Shown: positions 28,262-37,321 of the stretch, in pieces
Numbering within the stretch: the stretch's first letter is position 1
How the letters are laid out: each line of letters begins with the position of its first letter
Assembly: GCF_029094505.1 (NCBI RefSeq)
Contig: NZ_CP119108.1
Location: 2,418,001 to 2,482,000 of the forward strand
Direction: 5' to 3'
DNA from: Microbacterium horticulturae
GTDB lineage: Bacteria; Actinomycetota; Actinomycetes; Actinomycetales; Microbacteriaceae
DNA length: 64,000 nucleotides
Position numbers and translations under genes: made by a program
Notes under the pieces: model-generated
The model's database searches: none
What the model was told of the DNA's origin: nothing
Seen by the model: only the letters and a program-made list of their open reading frames with translations

Positions 28262-30049
28262 ATGTCATCACGCAATATCGCGCGGAAGGCCTCGCGCCTC
28301 GTTGGTTCGTCTCGTTCCCGCCCGCATCGGAGTGTCGTCGCTGCAGCGGTCGGCACGGCCGCTCTGCTCAGTCTGGGTTCGCTTCCCGCAATGGCCTCAA
28401 CCGGTGGCCACGGAAGTTCTGGCCCGCACCCCCGAAACGCGAAGGGCACGTTCGATTCCCACCTGCGTTTCGACAACAGCGACTACACGACGCTCACTGT
28501 CACCGTCGACGGCGCGCCCACGAAAGTGCGGTGGTACAAGGAGATCTGCTACGTCGCGAACCCGCAGAAGATGGCCGACACCCAATCAGGCATCTTCGGC
28601 ACCTCGACCATCGCGAACCCGGAGTGCGGCTACCAGAGCATGAACATCTTCGTGCCCGAGAGCGCCTTCCACGATCGATCGACCGCGATCTACTTCGGCG
28701 TGAACAACGCCGGATGGATGAGTAGCTACGTCGGCGCTTCGGTGACCGACGGGGCAAGCTTCGATAGCGCGACGAGCAATGTCGGCGCCGCGCTGAAGGC
28801 CGGTTACGTATACGTGGACGTCGGCACGCGCAGTCGTGGTCTTGTGGCCGCCGACGGCAGCTACGCGGGCAAGGCGCCGCACGTCGTCGTCGACGCGAAG
28901 GCCGCGATCCGGTACCTGAGACTGAACGACGCCCGCATGCCCGGCAGCGCCGAGCGCATCGTGCTCAATGGCACGAGCGGTGGCGGCGGGCTCGGCGCGA
29001 TCGTCGGTGCCTCGGGCAACAGCACCGACTACCTGCCTTACCTGAAAGAGGTGGGCGCCGCCGGTGTCACGAAGTCCGGAAAGTCCACCCTGCGCGACGA
29101 CGTGTTCGCGGTGAACATCTACTGCCCGATCACCGACCTCGGCAATGCCGACATCGCCTACGAGTGGCAGTTCACCACCCTCGGCACGCGGGCGGCCACG
29201 GCCGACCTCGGCAACGATCCGGCGCCCGCGGTCTCGGCTGAGCTGGCGTCCCGCTACGCGAGCTATCTGAAGAGTCTGCATCTTCGCACTTCAGACGGCC
29301 GCAATCTCACCGCCGACACGATGATCGCCGCGATCAAGAAGGAGGTCATCCGCTCGGCCGAGACCTACATGAAGGCCGGTTCGGCGAACACGATCCCCGA
29401 TCTCGGCGAGCAGATCACGTATACGACCGGTGGGTTCGGCCAGCCGCCGACAGAGCATACCTACACGAACGACTGGATCGACGTCGACAACGCGAAGAAC
29501 AAGGTCGTGTCCCTCGACATGGCCAAGTACTTCCAGTTCGTCGTGACGCAGGCGACACTCAAGACGGTGCCGGCCTTCGACGCGTGGGGCCTCAGCAACG
29601 CCGAGGCCGGTCGTACCGAGTCGACGCTGTTCGGCACAGCTGAGCAGGAATACTCCAACTACACGGCCTACAGCTGGGACAACAACGACGTCGCCGGCGA
29701 CGACAGTGGGGCGGATGACACGGGTCTGACCTGGTCGCAGTATGCCAAGCGTGACGGCCTGGCCGCCGAGCAGGTGCACCTACTCGATCCAATGGACTAC
29801 ATCGGTACGAAGGCCACCACATCGGCGAACTGGTACATCCGCGTCGGCACGCGCGATCGCGACACCGCGTTCACAGTCGGCCTGAATCTCGACCGTGCGC
29901 TGGCCGCTGACCACAGCGTCGACGACCTGAATTATCAACTCGCCTGGAACCAGCCGCACGCGGGCAACTATGACGTGCCCGAGGCGATGGCCTGGATCGC
30001 GAAGGTACTGAAGGAGGCTGACCGGCGGCAGGGCCACCACGGCCGGTGA
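28262..30049 (+). CDS. Secreted tannase/feruloyl-esterase-like alpha/beta hydrolase (subtype B tannase family)
   Basis: 595 residues. An Arg-rich n-region plus hydrophobic segment (about residues 26-48, ending MASTG) forms a signal peptide. The alpha/beta-hydrolase nucleophile elbow is NGTSGGGGLG with Ser239. The surrounding pattern (YFGVNNAGWMSSYVG early, SLDMAKYFQFV late) follows the subtype B tannases such as those of Lactobacillus. Predicted role: cleavage of an ester outside the cell, perhaps gallate-type plant esters. GGAGAGGA before ATG 28262 sets the start; an in-frame TTG at 28247 is ignored. The gene is alone, ended by a hairpin at 30067. Actual substrate is not shown. Confidence 0.75.
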   Translation: MSSRNIARKASRLVGSSRSRPHRSVVAAAVGTAALLSLGSLPAMASTGGHGSSGPHPRNAKGTFDSHLRFDNSDYTTLTVTVDGAPTKVRWYKEICYVANPQKMADTQSGIFGTSTIANPECGYQSMNIFVPESAFHDRSTAIYFGVNNAGWMSSYVGASVTDGASFDSATSNVGAALKAGYVYVDVGTRSRGLVAADGSYAGKAPHVVVDAKAAIRYLRLNDARMPGSAERIVLNGTSGGGGLGAIVGASGNSTDYLPYLKEVGAAGVTKSGKSTLRDDVFAVNIYCPITDLGNADIAYEWQFTTLGTRAATADLGNDPAPAVSAELASRYASYLKSLHLRTSDGRNLTADTMIAAIKKEVIRSAETYMKAGSANTIPDLGEQITYTTGGFGQPPTEHTYTNDWIDVDNAKNKVVSLDMAKYFQFVVTQATLKTVPAFDAWGLSNAEAGRTESTLFGTAEQEYSNYTAYSWDNNDVAGDDSGADDTGLTWSQYAKRDGLAAEQVHLLDPMDYIGTKATTSANWYIRVGTRDRDTAFTVGLNLDRALAADHSVDDLNYQLAWNQPHAGNYDVPEAMAWIAKVLKEADRRQGHHGR

Positions 30050-30066
30050 GTCCCAATCGACAGAGC

Positions 30067-30097
30067 GGGCACCCTGGCTGCAGAAGCCGGGGTGCCC
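30067..30097. terminator. Hairpin between convergent genes
   Basis: GGGCACCC (30067-30074) pairs perfectly with GGGTGCCC (30090-30097); the 15-nt loop contains a further GGCT/AGCC pairing. It sits in the 61-nt space between the convergent tannase-like gene and the ABC-transporter genes and can serve both as a terminator, though there is no U-run. Confidence 0.55.
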
Positions 30098-30110
30098 TGC
30101 GATGTCACCG

Positions 30111-30938
30111 TCACTTCTTCTTCGGCTTCTTCTCCACGGGCGGCCGCTTACGGTCGTCGGGTTTGGTCTCGTCCAGAACCTTCAGTGCATCGAGGATCGG
30201 ACCGTCGAAGGCGACCTCACCCTTGCGGATGACAATGCCGCGCGTACACAGCTCCTTCACCTGACCGGCGCTGTGGCTGACGATCATCATCGTGATGCCG
30301 GTGGCCGCCAGTTCTTTGAGCTTCGCGTTGCACTTCGCTCGGAACGGGGCATCACCGACCGCGAGCACCTCGTCGACCAGCAGCACGTCGAGCTCGACGT
30401 GGATGGCGACGCTGAAGGCCAGGCGCATGAACATACCCGACGAGTAGTTCTTCACCTCTTGGTCGATGAAGTCGCCGATCTCGCTGAACGCGACGATCTC
30501 GTCGAAGCGCTCCTTCGTCTCCTTCTCGGTCATACCCAGGATGGCCGCGTTGAGGAAGACGTTCTCACGACCGGTGAGCTCGGGATGGAACCCGGCGCCC
30601 ACTTCGATGAGGCCCGCCACCCGGCCCCGAGTGAGCACCTCACCCCGATCAGGGCGTAGGACGCCCGAGACCAATTTGAGCGTCGTGGACTTTCCCGACC
30701 CGTTCAGCCCCATGACCGCGACGCACTCGCCTTGGCCGATTGAAAACGAGACATCGTTCAGCGCCTGAAAGCGCTGATTGCTCGCCTCGCGCCGCTTGAC
30801 GAGATCGATGAACGCGCCCTTCAGGGAGCGCGTCGAGCGCTTGCGGAACCACTTGGAGACGTGGTCAACGATGATCGCCGGGTCGGCGGTGCGGGTCCGC
30901 ACCGCCCTGGTTGTGGCGCGAGTGGGAGTATCGGTCAT
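30111..30938 (-). CDS. ABC transporter ATP-binding protein for polysaccharide/teichoic acid export (Wzt/TagH)
   Basis: 275 residues. It powers export of lipid-linked wall polymers together with the permease gene that precedes it. Walker A is GLNGSGKST, the signature region YSSGMFMRLAFSV, Walker B VLLVDEVLAVGD, and the His switch IVSHSA, all typical of the Wzt/TagH/RfbB family. The C-terminus is a short Lys-rich tail (KKPKKK), so the carbohydrate-binding extension of O-antigen-type Wzt proteins is absent, as in TagH-like exporters that do not sense a chain cap. ATG 30938 shares one base with the permease stop (TGATG) and has AGGA upstream. Confidence 0.9.
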   Translation of the reverse strand: MTDTPTRATTRAVRTRTADPAIIVDHVSKWFRKRSTRSLKGAFIDLVKRREASNQRFQALNDVSFSIGQGECVAVMGLNGSGKSTTLKLVSGVLRPDRGEVLTRGRVAGLIEVGAGFHPELTGRENVFLNAAILGMTEKETKERFDEIVAFSEIGDFIDQEVKNYSSGMFMRLAFSVAIHVELDVLLVDEVLAVGDAPFRAKCNAKLKELAATGITMMIVSHSAGQVKELCTRGIVIRKGEVAFDGPILDALKVLDETKPDDRKRPPVEKKPKKK

Positions 30939-31810
30939 CACAGATCCTGAGCGAACGTGCGCGAGAAGCGACTGAAGACGAGCTGGCCGATGACCACCAT
31001 CACAAGGCTGATGCCGACCGCGGCCAACACATGCCAACCGAACCCGGGCGGCCAGCCGATGGTGTCGTTCGGCACGACCTGCGACCAGTACGCCTCATGG
31101 AACATCTGCACCGCGACGGTGACGGGGTTGCTCATGTAGATGTCGAAGACCCACATGTGGTGAGGAACCCGTTCATACAGCATCGGCCATGTGTACATGA
31201 TCGGTGATGACCACGTCGCGACCGTGCGGATGATCTCGAGGAAGTTCTGCGCATCGCGATAGCGGACGTTGATCGCGGAGAGGAAGAGGCCCACGCCGAA
31301 CACGAAAGTGAGGACCATCGCAAGTCCGCCCAGCGTCAGGCCGATCGCCGCCGGCGTAGGGCGCCAGCCGAACAGCACCGAAGCGATCAGCAGCACGATG
31401 TACTGCGGCAGGAAGTGGATGAACGAGCCGACGAGCGACGCGATGGGAAACAGCTCGCGCGGCAGGTAGATCTTGCGCACGAGCGCCTTGTTCTCAAGGA
31501 TCGACCGCGTGGTGGCCGACATGCTCTCGTTGAACAGGTGTACGACGCACAGTCCGGCGAACAGGTAGATGGGGAACATCTCGACCCGGCGAGTCAGCCC
31601 AAGAATGCCGCCGACGACGAGGAAATAGACCAGGAACTGCACGGTCGGGCGCACATACGACCACAGCCACCCGAGGGCGGAGTTCTTGTACCGCAGCGAC
31701 GTGCTCTTGCCGATCAGCAGACGTAGCAGATAGCGATAGCGGAAGACATCGAACAGGCCACGGCCTGCGCCGGGCGTGTCATAGGCGGTCTTATCGAGTG
31801 TCATTGTCAC
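30938..31810 (-). CDS. ABC transporter permease for polysaccharide/teichoic acid export (Wzm/TagG)
   Basis: 290 residues, ABC-2 type, with about six membrane helices. It forms the membrane channel for the ATPase encoded next. Typical Wzm/TagG features are LLIGKSTSLRYKNSALGWLWSYVRP near the start (shown here in part), SATTRSILENKALVRKIYLP and the NVRYRDAQNF loop. GTG 31810 is preferred because GAGGAC lies nine bases upstream; ATG 31804 is the alternative and longer starts are unlikely. Together with the LCP gene at 35289 it supplies the export and attachment steps for the polymer loci at 1-28 kb. Confidence 0.9.
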   Translation of the reverse strand: MTMTLDKTAYDTPGAGRGLFDVFRYRYLLRLLIGKSTSLRYKNSALGWLWSYVRPTVQFLVYFLVVGGILGLTRRVEMFPIYLFAGLCVVHLFNESMSATTRSILENKALVRKIYLPRELFPIASLVGSFIHFLPQYIVLLIASVLFGWRPTPAAIGLTLGGLAMVLTFVFGVGLFLSAINVRYRDAQNFLEIIRTVATWSSPIMYTWPMLYERVPHHMWVFDIYMSNPVTVAVQMFHEAYWSQVVPNDTIGWPPGFGWHVLAAVGISLVMVVIGQLVFSRFSRTFAQDL

Positions 31811-31934
31811 GGGTATGTCGTCCTCGCGCCCGCGTTCATCCGGATTCGGGCCACCCGTCATCCTACTGGAACGCCGGCTGAGAACCGTCTGCAACGGTCC
31901 GTGGCGGCACCTGCGGCATCCCGACCCGCGACGA

Positions 31935-33944
31935 TCAGCGCAGGTACCTGTTGGCCACCCAGCCAGTCCGCGAGCCGTACGTCACGTGACTCCACGAACC
32001 GCTCGTCTTCTTCACCGTCACCGTCTTGCCCCGGGGAATGACCGTGAGCACCTTCGCCTTCAGACTGCCGCTGGAGCGCAGGTTCAGGGCCGCGGTCGTC
32101 TTCTTCTTGACCGTGCTCGACGACGATGACTTCGCCGTCGACAGGTAGTCGTTGTCGACCCAGCCGGTGCGCGACTTGTACGTGACCTTGCTCCAGTCGC
32201 CCTTCGTCTGCGTGACGGTGACCGTGGCACCGCGCGGCAGCACGGTCAGAATCTTCGCCTTCAAGCTGCCGCTGGAGCGCAGGTTGAGAGCGGTCTTGAC
32301 GGTGGCCTTCGACGACTTAGCGCTCGACGTCGTGCCCGAGCTCGAGGAGCCCGAGCTGGTCGGCGCCGAGGTCTTGAAGCCGGTGAGGTAGGCGTTGGCC
32401 ACCCATCCCGTCTTCGAGCCATACTTCACACTGCTCCACTTGCCGCTGGTCTTCGTGACCGTGACAGTCTTGCCCTTCGGGATCACCGTGACGACCTTCG
32501 CCGACAAGCTGGCGCTCGAGCGCAGGTTCAACGCCGCCGTCGTCTTCGCGGTCTGCGGCTTCGACGACGAGTCCGACGATCCTGACGACCCGGACGAGCT
32601 CGGCTTCTCGAGCGCGAGATAGTCGCTGTGCGCCCACATAGTGGCACTGCCGACCTTCAATCGCCACCAGACACCGTATGTGCCGGTGCGCGTGTACTTC
32701 TGCCCCTGCGTAAGCGTCCTGACGCCCACCGAGCAGCTTGTGGTCGGCGCCTGCCGTGCGTTGAGCTGGCGCACCGTCACGACCGCGGTGCCGGAAGCCG
32801 AGGTCACCTTCGCCGGCGTGGCACAGCCGGTGGATGCCGCAGACCCGCCGCCGGACGACGACGAGGTGCTCTTCAGATACGAGCTGACGACCCACAGCTT
32901 GTTGCCGTCGACCGTGATGTGGTCCCACGCGCCGTACTGGCCGGTGATGGTGACCTTCGTGCCCTTCTTCAGGGTCTTCAATCCACTGCCACACAGTGTC
33001 GTCGGTGCCGTGCGCGCGTTGAGCTCGGCGACCTTGACGGTCGCGCTGCCGCTGCGGGTCGAGACGTCCTTCTCATCGGGATTCGTGCACGCCTTCACCT
33101 GCGCGGGCGCACCCGACGACGTCGAAGCCCCGGCATCGAACCAGGCGACGTAGTAGTTGTAGAAGTTGCGGTTGCCGTAGGTCGAGCAGCTGTCGCCTGT
33201 TCCCCAGCCGGCGGCCAGAGCCGCGATGTTCGGGCGGTACGGCGTGTAGTTGTAGAGGTTCGCCGTCGCCTGGTTCTTGATGTAGACCTTCGAGGTGCCG
33301 CACGACGACGACGGTGCCCACTTGATCGTGTTGTACTGACCGGCGCGGTACGAGAACGAGCTCGGCCACTTCGTGTAGATCTGCATCTGCCGAGCTCCCA
33401 GGTACACCTGCGTCGAGAAGCCGGCGTACTTCGGGTCGCATCCCTGGGGTGTGTCCGGGCAGTCGAATCCCAGGGCGCGCGCATACCGCGTCGAGCCGGG
33501 GTTGTTCATCGTGACCAGGCCCTGCTCCTTCTGAAGCATGACGATGAGCACCTTGGGGTTAATGCCGCAGGCCTTTGCCGCGACGTAGATGATGCGTGCG
33601 GCCGGCACGGACTTCTCGGCCTTCACCGCGGCGCAGTACTGGTCCTTCGCACGCTTCTCGATGTCGCCGGTATAGTCCTTCAGACAGGTGTAGCCCTTCT
33701 TGCAGCTGGTCACCTTGCCGTCGAGGAACTTCTGGATCTGCGCCTGCGACATGGCGCCCTCGTTGTAGAACTCCCCGTCGGAGATGATGTACCCGCCGTC
33801 GATGATCGACCCCGGCAGCGCCGCCGCTTCGGCCTTCAGCGCCGGCCCCGTCACCGACAGCAACGCCGCCGCGACGACGGCGGACAAGACAAGTGCGAAC
33901 CCCCGGGTACGCGCGGACAGAGAGATTCCTCGCCGTGCAAACAT
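31935..33944 (-). CDS. Secreted protein with lysozyme-like N-terminal region and five SH3b repeats
   Basis: 669 residues. Residues 1-41 are a signal peptide ending AEA-A. Residues 45-272 match a domain common in secreted Microbacteriaceae proteins (YIISDGEFYNEGAMS, LIVMLQKEQGLVT with Glu140, YTPYRPNIAALAAG); the KEQG segment could hold a glycosidase-type glutamate, which is inference. Five SH3b wall-binding repeats follow at about 300-357, 386-443, 467-520, 546-601 and 616-669, separated by Ser-rich linkers. The last three are nearly identical and recent. CACAAT six bases before ATG 33944 and no ribosome site point to a leaderless start. Probably binds or cuts the cell wall. Confidence 0.75.
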   Translation of the reverse strand: MFARRGISLSARTRGFALVLSAVVAAALLSVTGPALKAEAAALPGSIIDGGYIISDGEFYNEGAMSQAQIQKFLDGKVTSCKKGYTCLKDYTGDIEKRAKDQYCAAVKAEKSVPAARIIYVAAKACGINPKVLIVMLQKEQGLVTMNNPGSTRYARALGFDCPDTPQGCDPKYAGFSTQVYLGARQMQIYTKWPSSFSYRAGQYNTIKWAPSSSCGTSKVYIKNQATANLYNYTPYRPNIAALAAGWGTGDSCSTYGNRNFYNYYVAWFDAGASTSSGAPAQVKACTNPDEKDVSTRSGSATVKVAELNARTAPTTLCGSGLKTLKKGTKVTITGQYGAWDHITVDGNKLWVVSSYLKSTSSSSGGGSAASTGCATPAKVTSASGTAVVTVRQLNARQAPTTSCSVGVRTLTQGQKYTRTGTYGVWWRLKVGSATMWAHSDYLALEKPSSSGSSGSSDSSSKPQTAKTTAALNLRSSASLSAKVVTVIPKGKTVTVTKTSGKWSSVKYGSKTGWVANAYLTGFKTSAPTSSGSSSSGTTSSAKSSKATVKTALNLRSSGSLKAKILTVLPRGATVTVTQTKGDWSKVTYKSRTGWVDNDYLSTAKSSSSSTVKKKTTAALNLRSSGSLKAKVLTVIPRGKTVTVKKTSGSWSHVTYGSRTGWVANRYLR

Positions 33945-34168
33945 GTGAACATTGTGGCGGATGTGACGAGTGATTACCACCCCGACCTGAATTCCGCATG
34001 CGCGACACGCCGATGCGAGCAACCTCCCAAGCGGTGCTCAGCCAGCGTTGAGCGGCTGTTCAGCCGGGGTTTTCGGCGCGCGGCTCTCTAGCGTTCGGAG
34101 ATTCGAGTTCCCCAGCGGCGGGACGGAGGTCTGAGCCTCGAGGCAGCCGGTCAGCGCGAGGCGGCAGG

Positions 34169-35287
34169 TCAGAGATCGGCGTGCAGCTGCCAGACGCGAT
34201 CGGCCGAGACCTGCCACGAGAACGCGCGTCCACGGTCGCCGGAAAGCACCCCCAGGCGATCGAGCGCCCGGCTCGTCGCCAGCGCCTGACCGATCGCGTC
34301 GCCCAGGGCCGCGGCATCCGATTCCGCGTCCTCCGGATCGCCGACGACCGCTCCCCCGTCGACGATGACCTCGCGGTGGTCGGGTGAGGCGACGGCCACG
34401 ACCGGCACACTGAGCTTCATCGCCTCGACAACGCGCCACGGGAACGCCACCCGCCGGCTGGGTGCGACCAGCAGCAGGCTCGCATCGAGGATCGCCGCAC
34501 GGTCGGCGGCGTCGATCTCGGCCCGCACGTGCACCCGGGTTCCGGAGATTCCGGATGCCTCGGCCATGTCGATGATCGCGGGCTCCTGCCCCTCCGCCGC
34601 CTCGAGCACGACGAGGGGAAGGTCGACTCCGGATGCCGCGATCGCCGCGAACGCGACCGGCAACGCCGACGACGCTCTGGTGTCGCCGACCACGGCGATG
34701 ACCGTCTCGGGAATGCCGAGAGTGCGCCGCCGCCCGATAGCGTCGACCGGTACGGCGAAGTCAGACGCGGGGGCGCCCGCGATCACCCGAGTGCGGCCCG
34801 CGAATCCGGTCACCTGCTCGAGGCGCTGTGCCATCGCGTGCGTGGGCACGACGACCGCGTCGGCGTGCTTGCGCGCGCGCTTGAGCATGCCCTTGTGCCA
34901 CGCCACGGTCGAGCGCGAGAGCTCGTCGGGGCTCTCCCACGGCAGCAGGTCCCACAGCGTGACAACGGTCTGATCGTGCTCGTTGATCCGGTCGTGACGC
35001 GTCAGCGGCGCCAGCAGGGTCGGAGAGTGGATGAGGCCGCCGCCGACACCGGCGGTGACACCCAGCTGCCACGCGGCCGCCAGCTCACGACGCCCCATGC
35101 CCAGGCGCCGCACCTCGGCCAGACCGTCGATCGCGAGATCCCGGCCGGTGGGCACGATGGCGCCCACCGCGCAGCCCGACGGCGCTGTCTGCACGAGCGC
35201 CCGGGCCAGCTCGCCCGACGCCATCGCGAGGTCGGGGTCGGTCTCGGTGATCAACTGGTCGAGCACGACCCGCAGCAGCACGCTCAT
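34169..35287 (-). CDS. Glycosyltransferase family 4-like protein
   Basis: 372 residues with a GT-B layout: an N-terminal acceptor half (VLLRVVLDQLITE, GGGLIHSPTLLAPL) and a C-terminal donor half with VVGDTRASSALP, a helix of the type LLVAPSRRVAFPWRVVEAMKLSVPVVA (residues in part) and a late DGGAVV. That C-terminal Ser/Pro-Glu-x7-Glu-like pattern is typical of GT4 enzymes using nucleotide sugars. It starts two bases after the LCP gene stop and is the third gene of purE-LCP-GT. A rhamnosyltransferase or other wall-polysaccharide role is likely; donor and acceptor are unknown. Confidence 0.82.
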   Translation of the reverse strand: MSVLLRVVLDQLITETDPDLAMASGELARALVQTAPSGCAVGAIVPTGRDLAIDGLAEVRRLGMGRRELAAAWQLGVTAGVGGGLIHSPTLLAPLTRHDRINEHDQTVVTLWDLLPWESPDELSRSTVAWHKGMLKRARKHADAVVVPTHAMAQRLEQVTGFAGRTRVIAGAPASDFAVPVDAIGRRRTLGIPETVIAVVGDTRASSALPVAFAAIAASGVDLPLVVLEAAEGQEPAIIDMAEASGISGTRVHVRAEIDAADRAAILDASLLLVAPSRRVAFPWRVVEAMKLSVPVVAVASPDHREVIVDGGAVVGDPEDAESDAAALGDAIGQALATSRALDRLGVLSGDRGRAFSWQVSADRVWQLHADL

Positions 35288-35288
35288 G

Positions 35289-36743
35289 TCAGCCCTTCGG
35301 AGACGGACTCGGGGATGCCGGGTGCAGTGCCTTGTGCACCATCTTGTGCACGGCGGCGATATCGGGCGTGTACTGATCGACGCCGTTATCGGGCGTCAGC
35401 TCGATCGTGGTGACCTTCTGCTTCTTCGACTTGACCGCGAGATCGGCGAACGCCGGCAGCATCTGTGAGGGGATGTCGGTCTTGACCAGGTGCTCGCCGG
35501 CCTTCATGATCTCTTCGAAGCGGCTGAGCACAGTGGTCGGGGTGAACTGCTTGAGGATCGCCTGCTGCAGCTGGCGCTGGCGCTTCATACGGTCCCAGTC
35601 GCTGGTCGTCTTGCGCGACCGCGCGTACCACTCGGCGGTCTTGCCGTCCATGCGATACGTGCCCTTTTCGATCCAGCCGGTGGCCCAGTCATCGACCGGC
35701 TCGCCTTCGTACGTCGGTCCGCCGCCCTTGGGCAGGCGCTCGGTCACGGTGATCTCGACGCCTCCCAGGGCGTCGACGAGTGCTGCGAAGCCGTTCATGT
35801 CGATGAACGCGTAGTACGGGATGTCGATGCCGAGCAGGCCCTCCGCGGCATCCTTCGTCGCCTCCACACCGGGGGTGGACCCGTTCTTCTCCGCGTCGGG
35901 GTAGATCGCGCTGCCGTCGCGGCAGACCTCGAGCTCGGTGTTGAGCTGGTTGATCGCGCCGGTCCAGCCACAGGTGGGGTCACCGTGACCCTGGTGCAGA
36001 TCGGGGTAGAACTTTCGCATCGGGCTGTCTTTCGAGAACGGGAAGCCCTCGAGGTCGCGCGGGATGCCGGTGATGGTGACCCGGCCGGTGTCGGCGTTCA
36101 CCGACACGACCGAGATCGAGTCGAACCGCATGGAATCGCGGTTCTTCGAGCTGTCGGCGCCCAGCAGCAGGATGTTGTAGTAGCCGTCGGAGGGCTCTGC
36201 CATGGGGGCGGACGCCTCGAAGATGCTCGCCAGTCCCCCGTGCAGGCTGTTCACCTTGCTCGCGCCGGCCGCCGTGGTGACGCCGGAGACGACCAGCAGT
36301 GCGACCGACAGCAGCGCGATGCCGAACCGCGCCTTGGGTCCGGTCTTGACCAGGCGCACCAGGCGCAGGGTGTCGATCGTGAGGATGACCCACAGCACGA
36401 GGTAGGCGATCAGCAGCACCTCGACGAGCAGCAGCAGCGGTGCTTTCACCGTGAACAGGCCGAAGACGCTCAGATCCCACAGGAACACCTTGAGCAGCGT
36501 CGTGTACGACATCAGCGCCACGACGACCGTGACGATGAGCAGGACCCACATCGTGATCGTGGCACCCAGGCCGATCTTGCCGAGGCGCCGATTGCCGGCG
36601 AGCGCCTGCGCCGAACCCGGGATGAGGAAGTTCAGCGCCACGAGCCACCATCCGCGGCGCGTCATCATCGCCTCGGAACGGGTGTCGGGATGCCGCAGCG
36701 GCCGCTCCTCGACGAGGTGGGCTCCCTGCGCGACAGCCGTCAC
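35289..36743 (-). CDS. LytR-CpsA-Psr (LCP) family wall-polymer ligase
   Basis: 484 residues. LCP proteins transfer lipid-linked teichoic acids, arabinogalactan or capsule to peptidoglycan outside the membrane. The N-terminal 170 residues hold four to five membrane segments, more than the single helix of classic LytR, as in many actinobacterial members. The catalytic domain shows [36 protein letters not shown]-type [23 protein letters not shown] and the [20 protein letters not shown] block that carries conserved Arg residues. It overlaps purE by ATGA and precedes the GT gene by one base. It is the obvious attachment enzyme for the polymer encoded upstream in this window. Confidence 0.92.
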   Translation of the reverse strand: MTAVAQGAHLVEERPLRHPDTRSEAMMTRRGWWLVALNFLIPGSAQALAGNRRLGKIGLGATITMWVLLIVTVVVALMSYTTLLKVFLWDLSVFGLFTVKAPLLLLVEVLLIAYLVLWVILTIDTLRLVRLVKTGPKARFGIALLSVALLVVSGVTTAAGASKVNSLHGGLASIFEASAPMAEPSDGYYNILLLGADSSKNRDSMRFDSISVVSVNADTGRVTITGIPRDLEGFPFSKDSPMRKFYPDLHQGHGDPTCGWTGAINQLNTELEVCRDGSAIYPDAEKNGSTPGVEATKDAAEGLLGIDIPYYAFIDMNGFAALVDALGGVEITVTERLPKGGGPTYEGEPVDDWATGWIEKGTYRMDGKTAEWYARSRKTTSDWDRMKRQRQLQQAILKQFTPTTVLSRFEEIMKAGEHLVKTDIPSQMLPAFADLAVKSKKQKVTTIELTPDNGVDQYTPDIAAVHKMVHKALHPASPSPSPKG

Positions 36744-37255
36744 AACGACTCCTTCAACCGCCGGTTCTTCTGCTCGACCTGGCCCTCCAGGTCACGCGCA
36801 TACGCCTCGACGCGGTCGGCGACGACCGGGTCGGCCGCCCCGAGGATGCGCGCGGCGAGCAGGCCCGCGTTCTTCGCGCCGCCGATCGAGACGGTCGCGA
36901 CGGGGATGCCGGCCGGCATCTGCACGATGCTCAGCAGCGAGTCGAGCCCGTCGAGCGTCGCCAGCGGCACCGGGACGCCGATCACCGGCAGCGCGGTGAC
37001 CGACGCGAGCATGCCGGGCAGGTGGGCGGCGCCACCCGCGCCCGCGATGATCACCTTCACGCCGCGCCCCCGCGCCTCGCGTCCGTACGTCACGAGCTTG
37101 TCGGGCGTGCGGTGCGCGGAGACGACCTCGACCTCGTGCGGGATGCCGAAGTCGGTGAGGGCCCGGGAGGCGTCGCTCATCACGCGCCAGTCCGAGTCCG
37201 AGCCCATGACGACTCCGACCAGGGGCGATGATGACGAGTGCAGAGGCTGAGTCAC
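36740..37255 (-). CDS. purE: 5-(carboxyamino)imidazole ribonucleotide mutase
   Basis: 171 residues. PurE moves the carboxyl group of N5-CAIR to give CAIR in purine synthesis. Complete class I motifs: [50 protein letters not shown] and a late [19 protein letters not shown] start at 37255 with TAGCCT (37262-37267, minus strand) six bases before it and no ribosome site, hence probably leaderless. It lies 66 bases downstream of purK, yet by position it heads the transcript with the LCP and GT genes. Confidence 0.95.
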   Translation of the reverse strand: MTQPLHSSSSPLVGVVMGSDSDWRVMSDASRALTDFGIPHEVEVVSAHRTPDKLVTYGREARGRGVKVIIAGAGGAAHLPGMLASVTALPVIGVPVPLATLDGLDSLLSIVQMPAGIPVATVSIGGAKNAGLLAARILGAADPVVADRVEAYARDLEGQVEQKNRRLKESL

Positions 37256-37261
37256 TCGTCA

Positions 37262-37267
37262 AGGCTA
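37262..37267 (-). promoter_or_regulatory. Candidate leaderless promoter -10 box for purE (TAGCCT)
   Basis: On the minus strand TAGCCT ends six bases before the purE GTG, with no Shine-Dalgarno sequence between. This suggests that purE-LCP-GT has its own promoter apart from purK. Confidence 0.5.
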
Positions 37268-37321
37268 GGGCGAGTGTCTGGAAGATCCCCGCAACGGCAC
37301 GGGATGAACCGCGCTTTACCG

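Noticed and set aside
26791-28725. 644-residue plus-strand ORF
   Set aside because: Antisense to the third pyruvyltransferase and out of frame with the tannase-like gene; no signal or domain.
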